Position numbers and translations under genes: made by a program
Shown here: piece after piece, positions 34,751 to 43,300 of the stretch
How positions within the stretch are numbered: the first letter of the stretch is position 1
Layout: each line of letters starts with the position of its first letter
Notes under the pieces: model-generated
Database searches by the model: none
Told to the model about the DNA's origin: nothing
The model's input: only the letters and a program-made list of their open reading frames with translations
From: an uncultured Bacilli bacterium
GTDB lineage: Bacteria; Bacillota_I; Bacilli_A; RF39; UBA660
DNA: 64,000 nucleotides
Reading direction: 5' to 3'
NCBI GenBank assembly: GCA_934130045.1
Contig: CAKOXI010000001.1
Coordinates: 1-64,000 of the forward strand

Positions 34751-35134
34751 ATGAAAATTTTAATTGTAGATGATGATATGCATAAAATAAACCATATTTT
34801 ATTTGCTTTTCAGAATGATAATATTGATATAAGTAACAATTTTTTTAATGGACTAAAGAAAATTCAATCAAATAGTTATGATTTATTAATTTTAGATATG
34901 AATTTTCCGATTAGTGAAGGTGGGAAACTTCATGAATTAGGTTTTAAATTTTTAGATGAATTAAAAAGAGAAAAAATTAGTATGCCGACTATTATTTATT
35001 CTAGTGAATTATATGATGTTGCTAATTATAAGAATGTAATAGATTATATTAAATATAACATTTTATCTGATGAAAGAGAACATATAAATAATATTAAATC
35101 TAAAGTCTTATCATTAAATAAATGCAAGAATTAA
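34751..35134 (+). CDS. orphan response-regulator receiver domain
   Basis: This 127-residue protein is a single CheY-like receiver. The acidic pair is D7/D8 in ILIVDDD, the phosphoacceptor is D49 in LLILDMNF, the switch Ser is in IIYSSE, and the terminal Lys position is occupied in VIDYIKYN. There is no output domain. It is tightly coupled to the glycosyltransferase gene (1-nt gap, GGTGGAAG ribosome site), and no kinase is nearby. Confidence 0.8.
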   Translation: MKILIVDDDMHKINHILFAFQNDNIDISNNFFNGLKKIQSNSYDLLILDMNFPISEGGKLHELGFKFLDELKREKISMPTIIYSSELYDVANYKNVIDYIKYNILSDEREHINNIKSKVLSLNKCKN

Positions 35135-35157
35135 TATTGTTTTATTTAATTTGTTAA

Positions 35158-35186
35158 TTTACATATTAATATATACATGTTATAAT
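35158..35186 (+). promoter_or_regulatory. promoter with extended -10
   Basis: TTTACA (35158-35163), 17 bp, TATAAT (35181-35186) preceded by TGT. Confidence 0.7.
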
Positions 35187-35210
35187 TGTTATAATAAGTG
35201 AGGGATTGTT

Positions 35211-35591
35211 ATGAATGAAGAAAAGAATAATAATGAATTGAACTATAATTTTGATTTTGAGAGTCAAGTTAATAATAACAACACTAAAGAATCAAAAGAA
35301 ACTGTTGAGGTATTAGATGATGAAACTTTGGAAGATAAACCAGTTTTAAATAATTTAGATACTGCTAATATTGTAGACAGCGAAAATAAAGTAAATACTG
35401 TTGATGACAATATAGAAATATTAGAAGAAAATGCTGATGAGCAAAAAGAAGAAGTAAAAGATAATAATGTAAAAAAAATAAAAATTCTTAATAAAGAGTT
35501 CAATTATGAAGATGTTATTTTAGTTGCTATGGGTATTATAATATTAGTTTCAATATTTTTATTACCAACTATAATGCGTATATTTAAATAG
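35211..35591 (+). CDS. acidic tail-anchored membrane protein, unknown
   Basis: This 126-residue protein is very acidic (Glu/Asp/Asn-rich) for 95 residues, then has a short basic VKKIKILNKEF and a C-terminal helix DVILVAMGIIILVSIFLL. The layout resembles the protein at 27847. No family recognised. Confidence 0.65.
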   Translation: MNEEKNNNELNYNFDFESQVNNNNTKESKETVEVLDDETLEDKPVLNNLDTANIVDSENKVNTVDDNIEILEENADEQKEEVKDNNVKKIKILNKEFNYEDVILVAMGIIILVSIFLLPTIMRIFK

Positions 35592-35610
35592 AAAAGGTTT
35601 AATTGATATG

Positions 35611-35645
35611 AACCCCGTTTCTTGGACAAAGAAGCGAGGTTTTTA
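35611..35645 (+). terminator. intrinsic terminator
   Basis: AACCCCGTTTCTT pairs with AAGAAGCGAGGTT (two G-U), then TTT. Confidence 0.75.
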
Positions 35646-35652
35646 TATCCAT

Positions 35653-35676
35653 AAAAAAACCAATCTATAGATTGGC
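35653..35676 (-). terminator. intrinsic terminator of tRNA-Leu
   Basis: Palindrome CCAATCTATAGATTGG followed on the minus strand by a T-run. Confidence 0.8.
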
Positions 35677-35713
35677 TATGTATAAAAAACTTGATTTACA
35701 AGTTTAAGCACTT

Positions 35714-35799
35714 TGGTACCAGCCAAGGGACTTGAACCCTCATGATATTGCTATCGGTGGATTTTGAGTCCACTGCGTCTACCATTCCGCCAGGCTGGC
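35714..35799 (-). tRNA. tRNA-Leu (anticodon CAA), CCA end encoded
   Basis: 86 nt including encoded CCA. Acceptor GCCAGCC/GGCTGGT, anticodon loop CTCAAAA (CAA), a long variable arm typical of class II tRNAs, and a normal T-loop TTCAAGT. It reads UUG codons. Confidence 0.96.
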
Positions 35800-35811
35800 A
35801 AGTACAAATAG

Positions 35812-35840
35812 ATTATATCAAACCTATTTTAAATAATCAA
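35812..35840 (-). promoter_or_regulatory. promoter of tRNA-Leu
   Basis: On the minus strand TTGATT, 17 bp, TATAAT preceded by TGA. The -35 lies in a 20-bp inverted repeat (35835-35854) that also overlaps the scpB stop. Confidence 0.7.
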
Positions 35841-35845
35841 TAATT

Positions 35846-36409
35846 TTATTGATTTTCTTTATATCTTGTCTCAAATAAATTTTCTTCTTTTTCGTTTTGT
35901 TCTATATTCATATTAATTGGTGGTAATTCTGTTAAACTTGATAATCCAAAGTAATCAAGAAAATGTGGAGTTGTTGAATATAATATTGGTCTACCTGGTA
36001 ATTCTGATTTACCGCAATCTTGTATTAAATTTTTTATTAATAATTTTCTTATTACGTGGGTACTACTAACTCCTCTTATTTCTTCTATTTGATTTCTAGT
36101 AATTGGTTGATTATATGCGATTATTGCTAGTGTTTCTAATGCTGATTCACTTAATTCACCATTTGCTTCATTTTTTGCCATTTTTTCAAAATAATTCTTG
36201 TGTTCTTTTTTTGTAGTAAGCTTAAATGCTCCACCAAGTAATTCTAGCTTAATTCCTCTATTTGGTTTTTTATATGTTTCGTTAAGAGCTCTTATTACTT
36301 CTTTTCCTGTATTATCATCAACGTTTAAAATATCTTTAATTTGTTCAAATGTTAAACCATCACTACCTGCTAAAAAAAGTAGTCCTTCTAATACGGCTTC
36401 TAAATTCAT
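35846..36409 (-). CDS. scpB: segregation and condensation protein B
   Basis: This 187-residue winged-helix kleisin partner opens LEAVLEGLLFLAGSDGLT. It contains LSESALETLAIIAYNQPITRNQIEEIRGV and GRPILYSTTPHFLDYFGLSSL, both diagnostic of ScpB. It works with ScpA and Smc to condense and segregate chromosomes. It starts 1 nt after the scpA stop, with AGGTGAATT as ribosome site. Confidence 0.97.
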   Translation of the reverse strand: MNLEAVLEGLLFLAGSDGLTFEQIKDILNVDDNTGKEVIRALNETYKKPNRGIKLELLGGAFKLTTKKEHKNYFEKMAKNEANGELSESALETLAIIAYNQPITRNQIEEIRGVSSTHVIRKLLIKNLIQDCGKSELPGRPILYSTTPHFLDYFGLSSLTELPPINMNIEQNEKEENLFETRYKENQ

Positions 36410-36410
36410 T

Positions 36411-37127
36411 TTAATTCACCTCAATATTACGTAAAATTATTTGATCTAAATTATTTTCTTGTTCTATTATTATTTCTTTCTTTTTAGCTAAATCAAGTAT
36501 AGATAAAAATGTTACAATTATGTATTCTTTAGTTATTATATCAAATAATTCTATAAAGTTTATATATTTTTTCTTTTTCAAAATATTTTTTATTTCAACA
36601 TTTCTTTTTTCTATGGAATATTCTTTTTTTGTTATTGTTGTGTTTAATGGTTTTTTTAGTTCTTTATTATTTAAAAAATTATTAAATGCTTCTGTTAATT
36701 TAGATATATCACTTGTTTCATTATTTATTATATCATCATTTATGACTTGTAAATTTTCTGGCTCTTTAGTATATATGTTATTTCTTTCTAATTTTAATTC
36801 TTTTAATTGAGGAATGACATTTTTATAGTTATTATATTCTATAAGTTTGTTTATTAAATTTTCAGTGGGATTAATTTCATCTTCTTCAATATTTGTGTTT
36901 TTAGGGAGTAGTGAATATGATTTTATTTCCATTAATTCAGCTGCTACACTTAAGTATTCACTTGCTATATTTAAATTTAGTTTTTCACTTTCGTTTATTA
37001 TATTTAAATATTGTGTTGCTAATTCTGTAATATTAACATCATAAATATTTATGTTTGATTTTTTTATTAAGTGCAATAATAAATCTAGTGGTCCTTCAAA
37101 ATCATTAATAGTAAATTTATATTCCAT
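36411..37127 (-). CDS. scpA: segregation and condensation protein A (kleisin)
   Basis: This 238-residue kleisin opens YKFTINDFEGPLDLLLHLIKK, the diagnostic ScpA N-terminus that binds Smc, and then SEYLSVAAELMEIKSYSLLP. The C-terminal winged helix ends near FLSILDLAKKKEIIIEQ. The ATG at 37127 has GGAGTGAG at 6 nt. First gene of the scpA-scpB pair, with its own promoter. Confidence 0.96.
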   Translation of the reverse strand: MEYKFTINDFEGPLDLLLHLIKKSNINIYDVNITELATQYLNIINESEKLNLNIASEYLSVAAELMEIKSYSLLPKNTNIEEDEINPTENLINKLIEYNNYKNVIPQLKELKLERNNIYTKEPENLQVINDDIINNETSDISKLTEAFNNFLNNKELKKPLNTTITKKEYSIEKRNVEIKNILKKKKYINFIELFDIITKEYIIVTFLSILDLAKKKEIIIEQENNLDQIILRNIEVN

Positions 37128-37149
37128 AAAACTCACTCCAAGTAGAATT

Positions 37150-37178
37150 ATTATATCAATTTTTTTATATTTTGTAAA
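37150..37178 (-). promoter_or_regulatory. promoter of scpA-scpB
   Basis: On the minus strand TTTACA, 17 bp, TATAAT preceded by TGA. Confidence 0.75.
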
Positions 37179-37208
37179 TTTAAATTTTTAGTGTTAGGTT
37201 TGCTAAAA

Positions 37209-37237
37209 TTGACTTTTATGTTTTAAATTTATATAAT
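37209..37237 (+). promoter_or_regulatory. sigma-A promoter of the RNHCP gene
   Basis: TTGACT (37209-37214), 17 bp, TATAAT (37232-37237). It is divergent from the scpA promoter. Confidence 0.8.
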
Positions 37238-37262
37238 ATATTCATAATAGTTAGGTGGATTT

Positions 37263-37565
37263 ATGAAACAGTTTTTTAAAAAAGATGAAGAATTTATTTG
37301 TGATAATTGTGGTAAAAGTGTAGGAAAATTATTATATACTACTAGGGATCATTGTCCATATTGTTTATATTCAAAACATGTTGATATAAACCCAGGTGAT
37401 AGAGCTAATAAATGTTTAGGACTTTTAGTACCTATTGATATTGAAAAATTTAAAAGTAGTTATAAAATAATTTATAAATGTAATAGATGTGGTATAATTC
37501 ATAAAAATATTATGGCCAGTGATGATGATTTTGAAAAAATAATTGTATTAAGTAAGAAAAGATAA
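37263..37565 (+). CDS. RNHCP domain zinc-binding protein
   Basis: This 100-residue protein contains ICDNCGKSV, RDHCPYCLYSKHVD, PGDRANKC and YKCNRCG, the Cys/His pattern of the RNHCP family. Probably a small zinc-binding RNA- or ribosome-associated protein; function not established. Confidence 0.85.
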   Translation: MKQFFKKDEEFICDNCGKSVGKLLYTTRDHCPYCLYSKHVDINPGDRANKCLGLLVPIDIEKFKSSYKIIYKCNRCGIIHKNIMASDDDFEKIIVLSKKR

Positions 37566-37588
37566 ATTTTCCTTTTTTTTTTTATATT

Positions 37589-37604
37589 TTTAGTATATAC
37601 TAAA
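37589..37604 (+). promoter_or_regulatory. perfect 16-bp palindrome before the secretion locus
   Basis: TTTAGTATATACTAAA is exactly self-complementary and contains a -10-like TATACT (37596-37601). It lies 26 nt before the first gene of the 25 kb secretion block. Its position suits a dimeric repressor operator, which is an inference. Confidence 0.45.
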
Positions 37605-37629
37605 TATAGAATAAAAAGTAGGTGTTTGG

Positions 37630-39234
37630 ATGATTTTAAAAAAACCTTATAAATTTTTAATTAAAAATTTTAAGTTAATACATTTAATATTAACTATTTT
37701 AATGGTATATGTTATTTACAAATTTAATTTTATTTTTTCATTTTTTAATATGTCCGTTAGTGATTATGGTGGTGTTATTACAACTGATGCAACAGGTACT
37801 TTATATAATCTCTATATATATTTAGCAATTATGTTGATTATAATTGTTTCTTTAGTATTGATTGGTGTATTGTATTTTAAGAAAAAACCGATTAAATTAT
37901 ATATTTTAAATATTATATTTTATATTTTTGTTGCAATACTAATTGCTTATTCTTATAGTGTTGTTAGCACTATGCAACTAAAAATAGTTGATGTGAAAAT
38001 TATAAGAAATGTTAGAGATTTTTTGATTTTAGGATATTTATTACAGGTAATTTCTATTATTTTATTTGGCATTAGATCTTTAGGCTTTGATATAAAAAAG
38101 TTTGATTTTAAAAAAGATTTAGAAGAATTTGATATTACTGCCGAAGATAATGAGGAATTTGAGTTTCAATTTGAAATTGATACTAATAAGGTTCATAGAA
38201 AATATAATAAAGGCAAAAGATATTTAGGATATTTTTATAAAGAAAATAGATATTTATTTTTTATAATAAGCAGTATATGTGTTGTAATTTTAAGTTTTAC
38301 TATATATTTAGGATTTAATGTTTATACAAAGGAATTTAAACAAAATGAATATTTTAAAACAACAGAATTTATGATAGGAATTAATAACAGTTACAAAACG
38401 ATTAATGATTATAGGGGAAATGTTGTTTCTGAAAATTCTACTTTTATTATTTTGGAAATTAGTATTAAAACTAATTATTCAAAGGACCTTGACTTAAATT
38501 TAGCACGACCAGAACTTATTGTTGGAAACAATAAATATTATCACAATACTACCTATAATGACAAATTTATTGATTTAGGCAACACTTATCTTGATCAAAC
38601 TATATCTAACAAATTTGCTAAATATTTGCTGGTTTATGAAATACCAAATAATTTAATGAGTGATGATATAACTTTTAGATATGTTGATAAAAATGCAAAT
38701 ATTACTAAACTTGAATCAAAGACAATTAATGTAAAGATAAATGTTAGAAATTTAGATGAAAATAAAAAAATTACCGAATATAAATTAGGTGATACTATAG
38801 ATTTTTCTGGTAGTATTTTGGGTAAAACAGATTTTAATTTAAGTAGCTGCTTTATTAGTAATAAGTTTGATATTTATTATGACTTTTGTATTGAGGATAA
38901 ATGTTATAATTCAATAGAAAGGTTAAAACCATCTATTTTAAATAATTATGACAAAGTTTTATTGAGAACAATTGGTAAAATTAATTGGGATGAAAATATC
39001 GCGGCTAATAAAAAAGATAATTTGTTTAGATTTTTATCTATGTTTGGAACTTTTAGATATGAAATTGATGGTGTTGAAAAGGAAGATTTTACCACATTAA
39101 AAAATGTTGTTTCAAATAGAAAACAGGAAACAGATACTTATTATTTGGAAGCTATTAATGAAATAATTAATGCTTCAAAAATTGATTTGATTATTAAAGT
39201 TAGAGATTATACTTACATTTATAATATAAAATAA
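37630..39234 (+). CDS. polytopic membrane protein with a DUF4352-like outer domain
   Basis: This 534-residue protein has about four to five N-terminal helices (within residues 12-150) and an acidic cytosolic stretch (about 155-195). Another helix follows (about 210-232), then a ~300-residue outer beta-rich domain that starts FMIGINNSYKTINDY and contains TFIILEISIKTN, similar to DUF4352-type Ig-like modules. Three Cys are near CFISNKFDIYYDFC. It opens the co-directional secretion block and is separated from the next gene by a promoter, so it may be a separate transcription unit. RBS AGGTGTTTGG. Confidence 0.6.
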   Translation: MILKKPYKFLIKNFKLIHLILTILMVYVIYKFNFIFSFFNMSVSDYGGVITTDATGTLYNLYIYLAIMLIIIVSLVLIGVLYFKKKPIKLYILNIIFYIFVAILIAYSYSVVSTMQLKIVDVKIIRNVRDFLILGYLLQVISIILFGIRSLGFDIKKFDFKKDLEEFDITAEDNEEFEFQFEIDTNKVHRKYNKGKRYLGYFYKENRYLFFIISSICVVILSFTIYLGFNVYTKEFKQNEYFKTTEFMIGINNSYKTINDYRGNVVSENSTFIILEISIKTNYSKDLDLNLARPELIVGNNKYYHNTTYNDKFIDLGNTYLDQTISNKFAKYLLVYEIPNNLMSDDITFRYVDKNANITKLESKTINVKINVRNLDENKKITEYKLGDTIDFSGSILGKTDFNLSSCFISNKFDIYYDFCIEDKCYNSIERLKPSILNNYDKVLLRTIGKINWDENIAANKKDNLFRFLSMFGTFRYEIDGVEKEDFTTLKNVVSNRKQETDTYYLEAINEIINASKIDLIIKVRDYTYIYNIK

Positions 39235-39256
39235 TGTAAATAGATACCTTAATTTA

Positions 39257-39285
39257 TTGATTTTTAAAAAAAAGTATATTATAAT
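39257..39285 (+). promoter_or_regulatory. sigma-A promoter at the head of the Tad/T4SS genes
   Basis: TTGATT (39257-39262), 17 bp, TATAAT (39280-39285), 21 nt before the GTG start at 39307. Genes from there to 47892 are closely spaced, so it may drive the first Tad block. Confidence 0.7.
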
Positions 39286-39306
39286 TAGAATGCGAGGTAG
39301 TATATA

Positions 39307-39963
39307 GTGATAAAAAAAATATTGAAAATTTCATTTTTGTACTTTTTTTTGAGTTTATTACCTATTAGTGCTAAAGCCTTTTGTAGAGAAAGCAGTATGT
39401 CTTCACTCAAAGAACTTGCTAGCAATATAAATGTAAGCTATTCATATAAAATTCAGAATGATTATGCTTTATTTGATGTTACTTTGGACAATGTATTTGG
39501 TGAAGTTTATGTACTAGATGAAAATCAAAATAGATATGATTATAATAAATATAATAAAGGCGTTTTAGTTTTTACAAACCTTTCACAGGGAAAAAATTAT
39601 GCTTTTCAAATTTATGCTAATGGTGGTGAATGTGGTGATGCATATTTGACCACTGTTTATGCTACTACACCTACATATAATAGATATTATAATTCAAATA
39701 TATGTAGTAATGCTAAAGAATATGAATTATGTGGAAGATGGGTTAGTCATAATTTGAATTATCATGATTTTGTTAATAAAGTTAAAGAATATGTAGAAAA
39801 AAAAGATAATGATAAAACAATCGAAGATAATAAAAGTATACCTACAATATCTTATGTACTAAATTTTATTGAAATGTATTATGTGTATATAATTATTACC
39901 ATTGTTATTGTTATTTTACTAATTAAATATATAAAATATAAACGCGATACATTTGGATTTTAG
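39307..39963 (+). CDS. secreted membrane-anchored protein of the secretion locus, unknown
   Basis: This 218-residue protein has a signal peptide (1-24, ending SAKA) and an outer domain of ~140 residues with a fibronectin-like strand pattern (YALFDVTLDNVFGEVYVLDE) and five Cys. A C-terminal helix (about 187-208) and a short basic tail follow. It starts at GTG with a GAGGTAG site. It lies 14 nt before a lipoprotein gene. Probably part of the cell-surface face of the machine. Confidence 0.6.
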   Translation: MIKKILKISFLYFFLSLLPISAKAFCRESSMSSLKELASNINVSYSYKIQNDYALFDVTLDNVFGEVYVLDENQNRYDYNKYNKGVLVFTNLSQGKNYAFQIYANGGECGDAYLTTVYATTPTYNRYYNSNICSNAKEYELCGRWVSHNLNYHDFVNKVKEYVEKKDNDKTIEDNKSIPTISYVLNFIEMYYVYIIITIVIVILLIKYIKYKRDTFGF

Positions 39964-39977
39964 AAAAAGGTGAATTT

Positions 39978-40358
39978 ATGAAAAAAATATTGATTGTCGT
40001 TAATTTAATGATAATTGCATTTGCCATGAGTGGGTGTGGATGCAGCAAGAAAAATAAAATATTACAGTGTACTAGTGAACTAGATGAATATAATGAAAAA
40101 AAATATGTTGAAGCAAAATTTGAAGATGATTATTTAGTAAGTCAATCTATTGAAACTACAACAGTTTTTGATAGTGAAATAAATGCGACAAGATTTTATG
40201 AAATGTACAAAGATTCTGACATGTATGAAACATCAATAAATGGATTAGAAGTTACTTTGAAACAAAATGCTGACAATTCCTCGACTGATGATATATTTAA
40301 ATATGATAATTTCTATAATTCAATGATTGAAAATAATTTTAAATGTAAAAAAAAGTAA
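39978..40358 (+). CDS. small lipoprotein of the two-cysteine family, in the secretion locus
   Basis: This 126-residue lipoprotein has lipobox MSGC. The mature part starts GCSKKNKILQCTSELDE and ends NNFKCKKK. It belongs with the proteins at 12126 and 26302 by its ILQC/ILKC/LVC opening and terminal Cys. Its location in the block suggests this paralogue is recruited to the secretion machine. Confidence 0.7.
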   Translation: MKKILIVVNLMIIAFAMSGCGCSKKNKILQCTSELDEYNEKKYVEAKFEDDYLVSQSIETTTVFDSEINATRFYEMYKDSDMYETSINGLEVTLKQNADNSSTDDIFKYDNFYNSMIENNFKCKKK

Positions 40359-40373
40359 CAAGGTGGTGATATA

Positions 40374-43300
40374 ATGAAGAAAAAAAGATTTTTATTATTA
40401 ATGATTATGTTTATTACCAACTTTTTAATAGTTACAAATGTAAGTGCCGCGGTTGGAGAGTGGATTGGTGATTATTGTGATTCATGTGGTACTTATGGAA
40501 CTGCGGGAAAATGTGATCAGGTTAAGTATACTAATGTTGGCTTATTTCGAGTAACATTTTATTTGAATGGTGAAAAAATCGGCTCTAGTGTTAATGTTAG
40601 CAGCAACGAAACGTATAAAGATTTAGCAAAAAATGCAAAGTGGCATTGGGGTGATGGAAAAACTGATATTGTATCATATGCATCAGGTCAAACTTTAGGT
40701 ACTCCTGTTTCTGGCGGACTTGATACAATTGTTATTAATGGTATAAATGTAAGTAATGTTCAAAACAAATTAAGCCCATCAAAAAATTCAAAAAATGTTC
40801 AGAAAATTTTAACTGAAGCTGGTATTACAAAATTTAAATTTAAAAATGGAAAAATATATTATACACCAGATGATGGAGTGTGCGAGGAAGATTATCAAAT
40901 TCAAATGGTTGTTGAATCTATGCAAGTCATTAATTGGCTATGTACTACAGATGGACTTGATAATCATAGGTGGATTGGGACACCTTATGAATTAAATAAT
41001 GGTTTGTTGCAACAAGGTTATGATAGTCATGTTGGCGGAAACGGTTATATGAGTGGCTCAATTGTTGATAAAACATTATTAAGCTCTCTTAGAATAGATA
41101 AAGATGTTAAAATTGGTAATGTTGCTTTTACTTCAGTTGATGATTGCTTGAAAATACATATTAGAGGGTACAAACCAACGGAAGGGTATGGATTTAATGT
41201 TTATGATTTAACAGGAGAGATAAAAATTGATTGTGAACCAGAATGTTGTGTTCCATGTAATACATCAAATCCAAATTTAATCACTGCAATAAATTCTGGT
41301 AAATTTGCATGTGATCCAAATAACTGTGATGGTGAAGACGAAATAGCAACTGACATTGATTCAGAAGGAAAGCTTGTTTGTGAACCTTATATTCCTGATG
41401 ATTGTTGTAATCCAACAATAGAAGATTGCTGTGAGATTGGAACTAAATTATGTGGTGGTGGTATTGTTACTAAATCATATTATGACAAATATTGTACTAG
41501 CACATGTGAATATCAAATTGATCCCCCTACAGCGACTACTGGAGTGTGTACAACTGAAAAGTTACATTCTGAGTCTAAATTTACAGATGGTCATTTTAGT
41601 GAAAATTACTGGGTTTACCTAAATTTATTTTATCAAAACAAAGGTGCAATTTATCAAGAAGAAATGTCATCAACGTATTGTGAAACATATTGTCAAGAAA
41701 AAACTATAATAGAATTACCTGAAAATTATCCATATGTAAATGCAGGAAGGTATTTTACTTGGACAATAGCCGATTCAAAGGATTCTTTAATAAAAGAAAC
41801 TGTTTATAAAAACTGTGCTACTAATATTGAACTTGATAAATGGCGTAAAGATTATAAAAATGCATTAGATGATATAAATGGAAACTTTTATTATGTAAAG
41901 AACGATACATCTCCTAGCGGAATAGAAAATAGGGCTTATGAATTGATTGATGCATACAATAAATGTATGGGTGATGCAAGTTCTCCATCTGATGAGCAAA
42001 AACAAGCATACAGAGATGGACTAAATATAGATGATATAAGAGATGGTGTAATTCAAGATATTAATGATTGGAATAGTAACTTGCAAAATGCAAAAGATGA
42101 TTATGGTGATGGGTCATATGGTAGTCATTGGGATAATGATTTTGGATGTGATGCACATCATCCAGGATGTTTTAATGATATGTCACCAAAACCAACTGAT
42201 GATGCCTCTATTGATGCTGCTACTGAAGAAAAAATTAATGAAATGTTTAAACAATCCCGCGAAAGCGTTTGCATTACTATGTTTTCAGATGGTACGAGAA
42301 GGCTAACTATTTTGGCAAATGCTAGGGGTGATTCAATAAGTATTGATGCTAAAAGCCGTAATGTAACTTATATTGAAAAAAGCTTGGAACCTACTTTACA
42401 TAATTTGATTTCTCAATTAAAAAATTGCCAGTATGAAGATAATCCGGAAGACGGGCCAGAACTTTCACTTTCTGAATATTTTGAGAAATATTTAAGCAAT
42501 TTAAATTCCACAGATTTGAAACTAAATTTAAATTATCAAACTTATTTATCAGAAAGAGAATACTCAAATGATGATATGATTAAAAACTCAAACATTATTG
42601 AACCATCAAAAAATGGTGGCTGTAATCAAAAAGATAAAAATAAATGCAATCCGAAAGATATTTTTGAAAGCAATGTTTGTGAGAATAAAATTATAAAAGC
42701 TAATTCTAATGATGGTGAAGGTATTAATGAATATGGAATTGGTTTTATTCCATCAGTGCTTGGTGAAGATTCAGTTTACTCAAAAAAACAAGATATATCA
42801 GGGAATTGGAAATCTTATGTATTCCTTAAAACTACTTCGGAAAATGATTTTAAATTAAAAAATAATATTAATGCTTGTATTTGCAAAGACGGTACGATTA
42901 TTGATGCGGCTGAAGATGGAAGTTGTGAATGTCCTGATATGAATTCTGTAACAGAAATAATTGCTGATATTTCTGATCAATATTCTTGTTATTTTGAATG
43001 GAAAACAACGTATTATTATACAACTGTAGAAGATGGAAATTTAAGTGTTGAATATATGACTCCTACAGGATTATATCCGTTACAGCTTGATTACTCTAAT
43101 ATTGGTACAAATAACGGACATTTTAGCAATTTTATGAGAAATGGAATTCTTGGAAGTGTTCCACATTGTCAAGGTGGTGTATGCCATTATTCTGATGAAG
43201 ATGGGAAATGTTATTTTATAGTTAATAATGAAGTTATTACTGATGGTGGAAAAATTTATGACAATATTTGCCCAAATGGTAATTGCGGTGATGATGATAA

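Noticed and set aside
35264..35503. Minus-strand frame rich in Ser/Phe/Leu opposite the acidic tail-anchored gene
   Set aside because: It is the antisense of Glu/Asp/Asn codons; no ribosome site.
41431..42306. Plus-strand open frames in another phase within the Cys-rich gene
   Set aside because: Their composition is a shifted reading of the main frame, and neither has a start site of its own.
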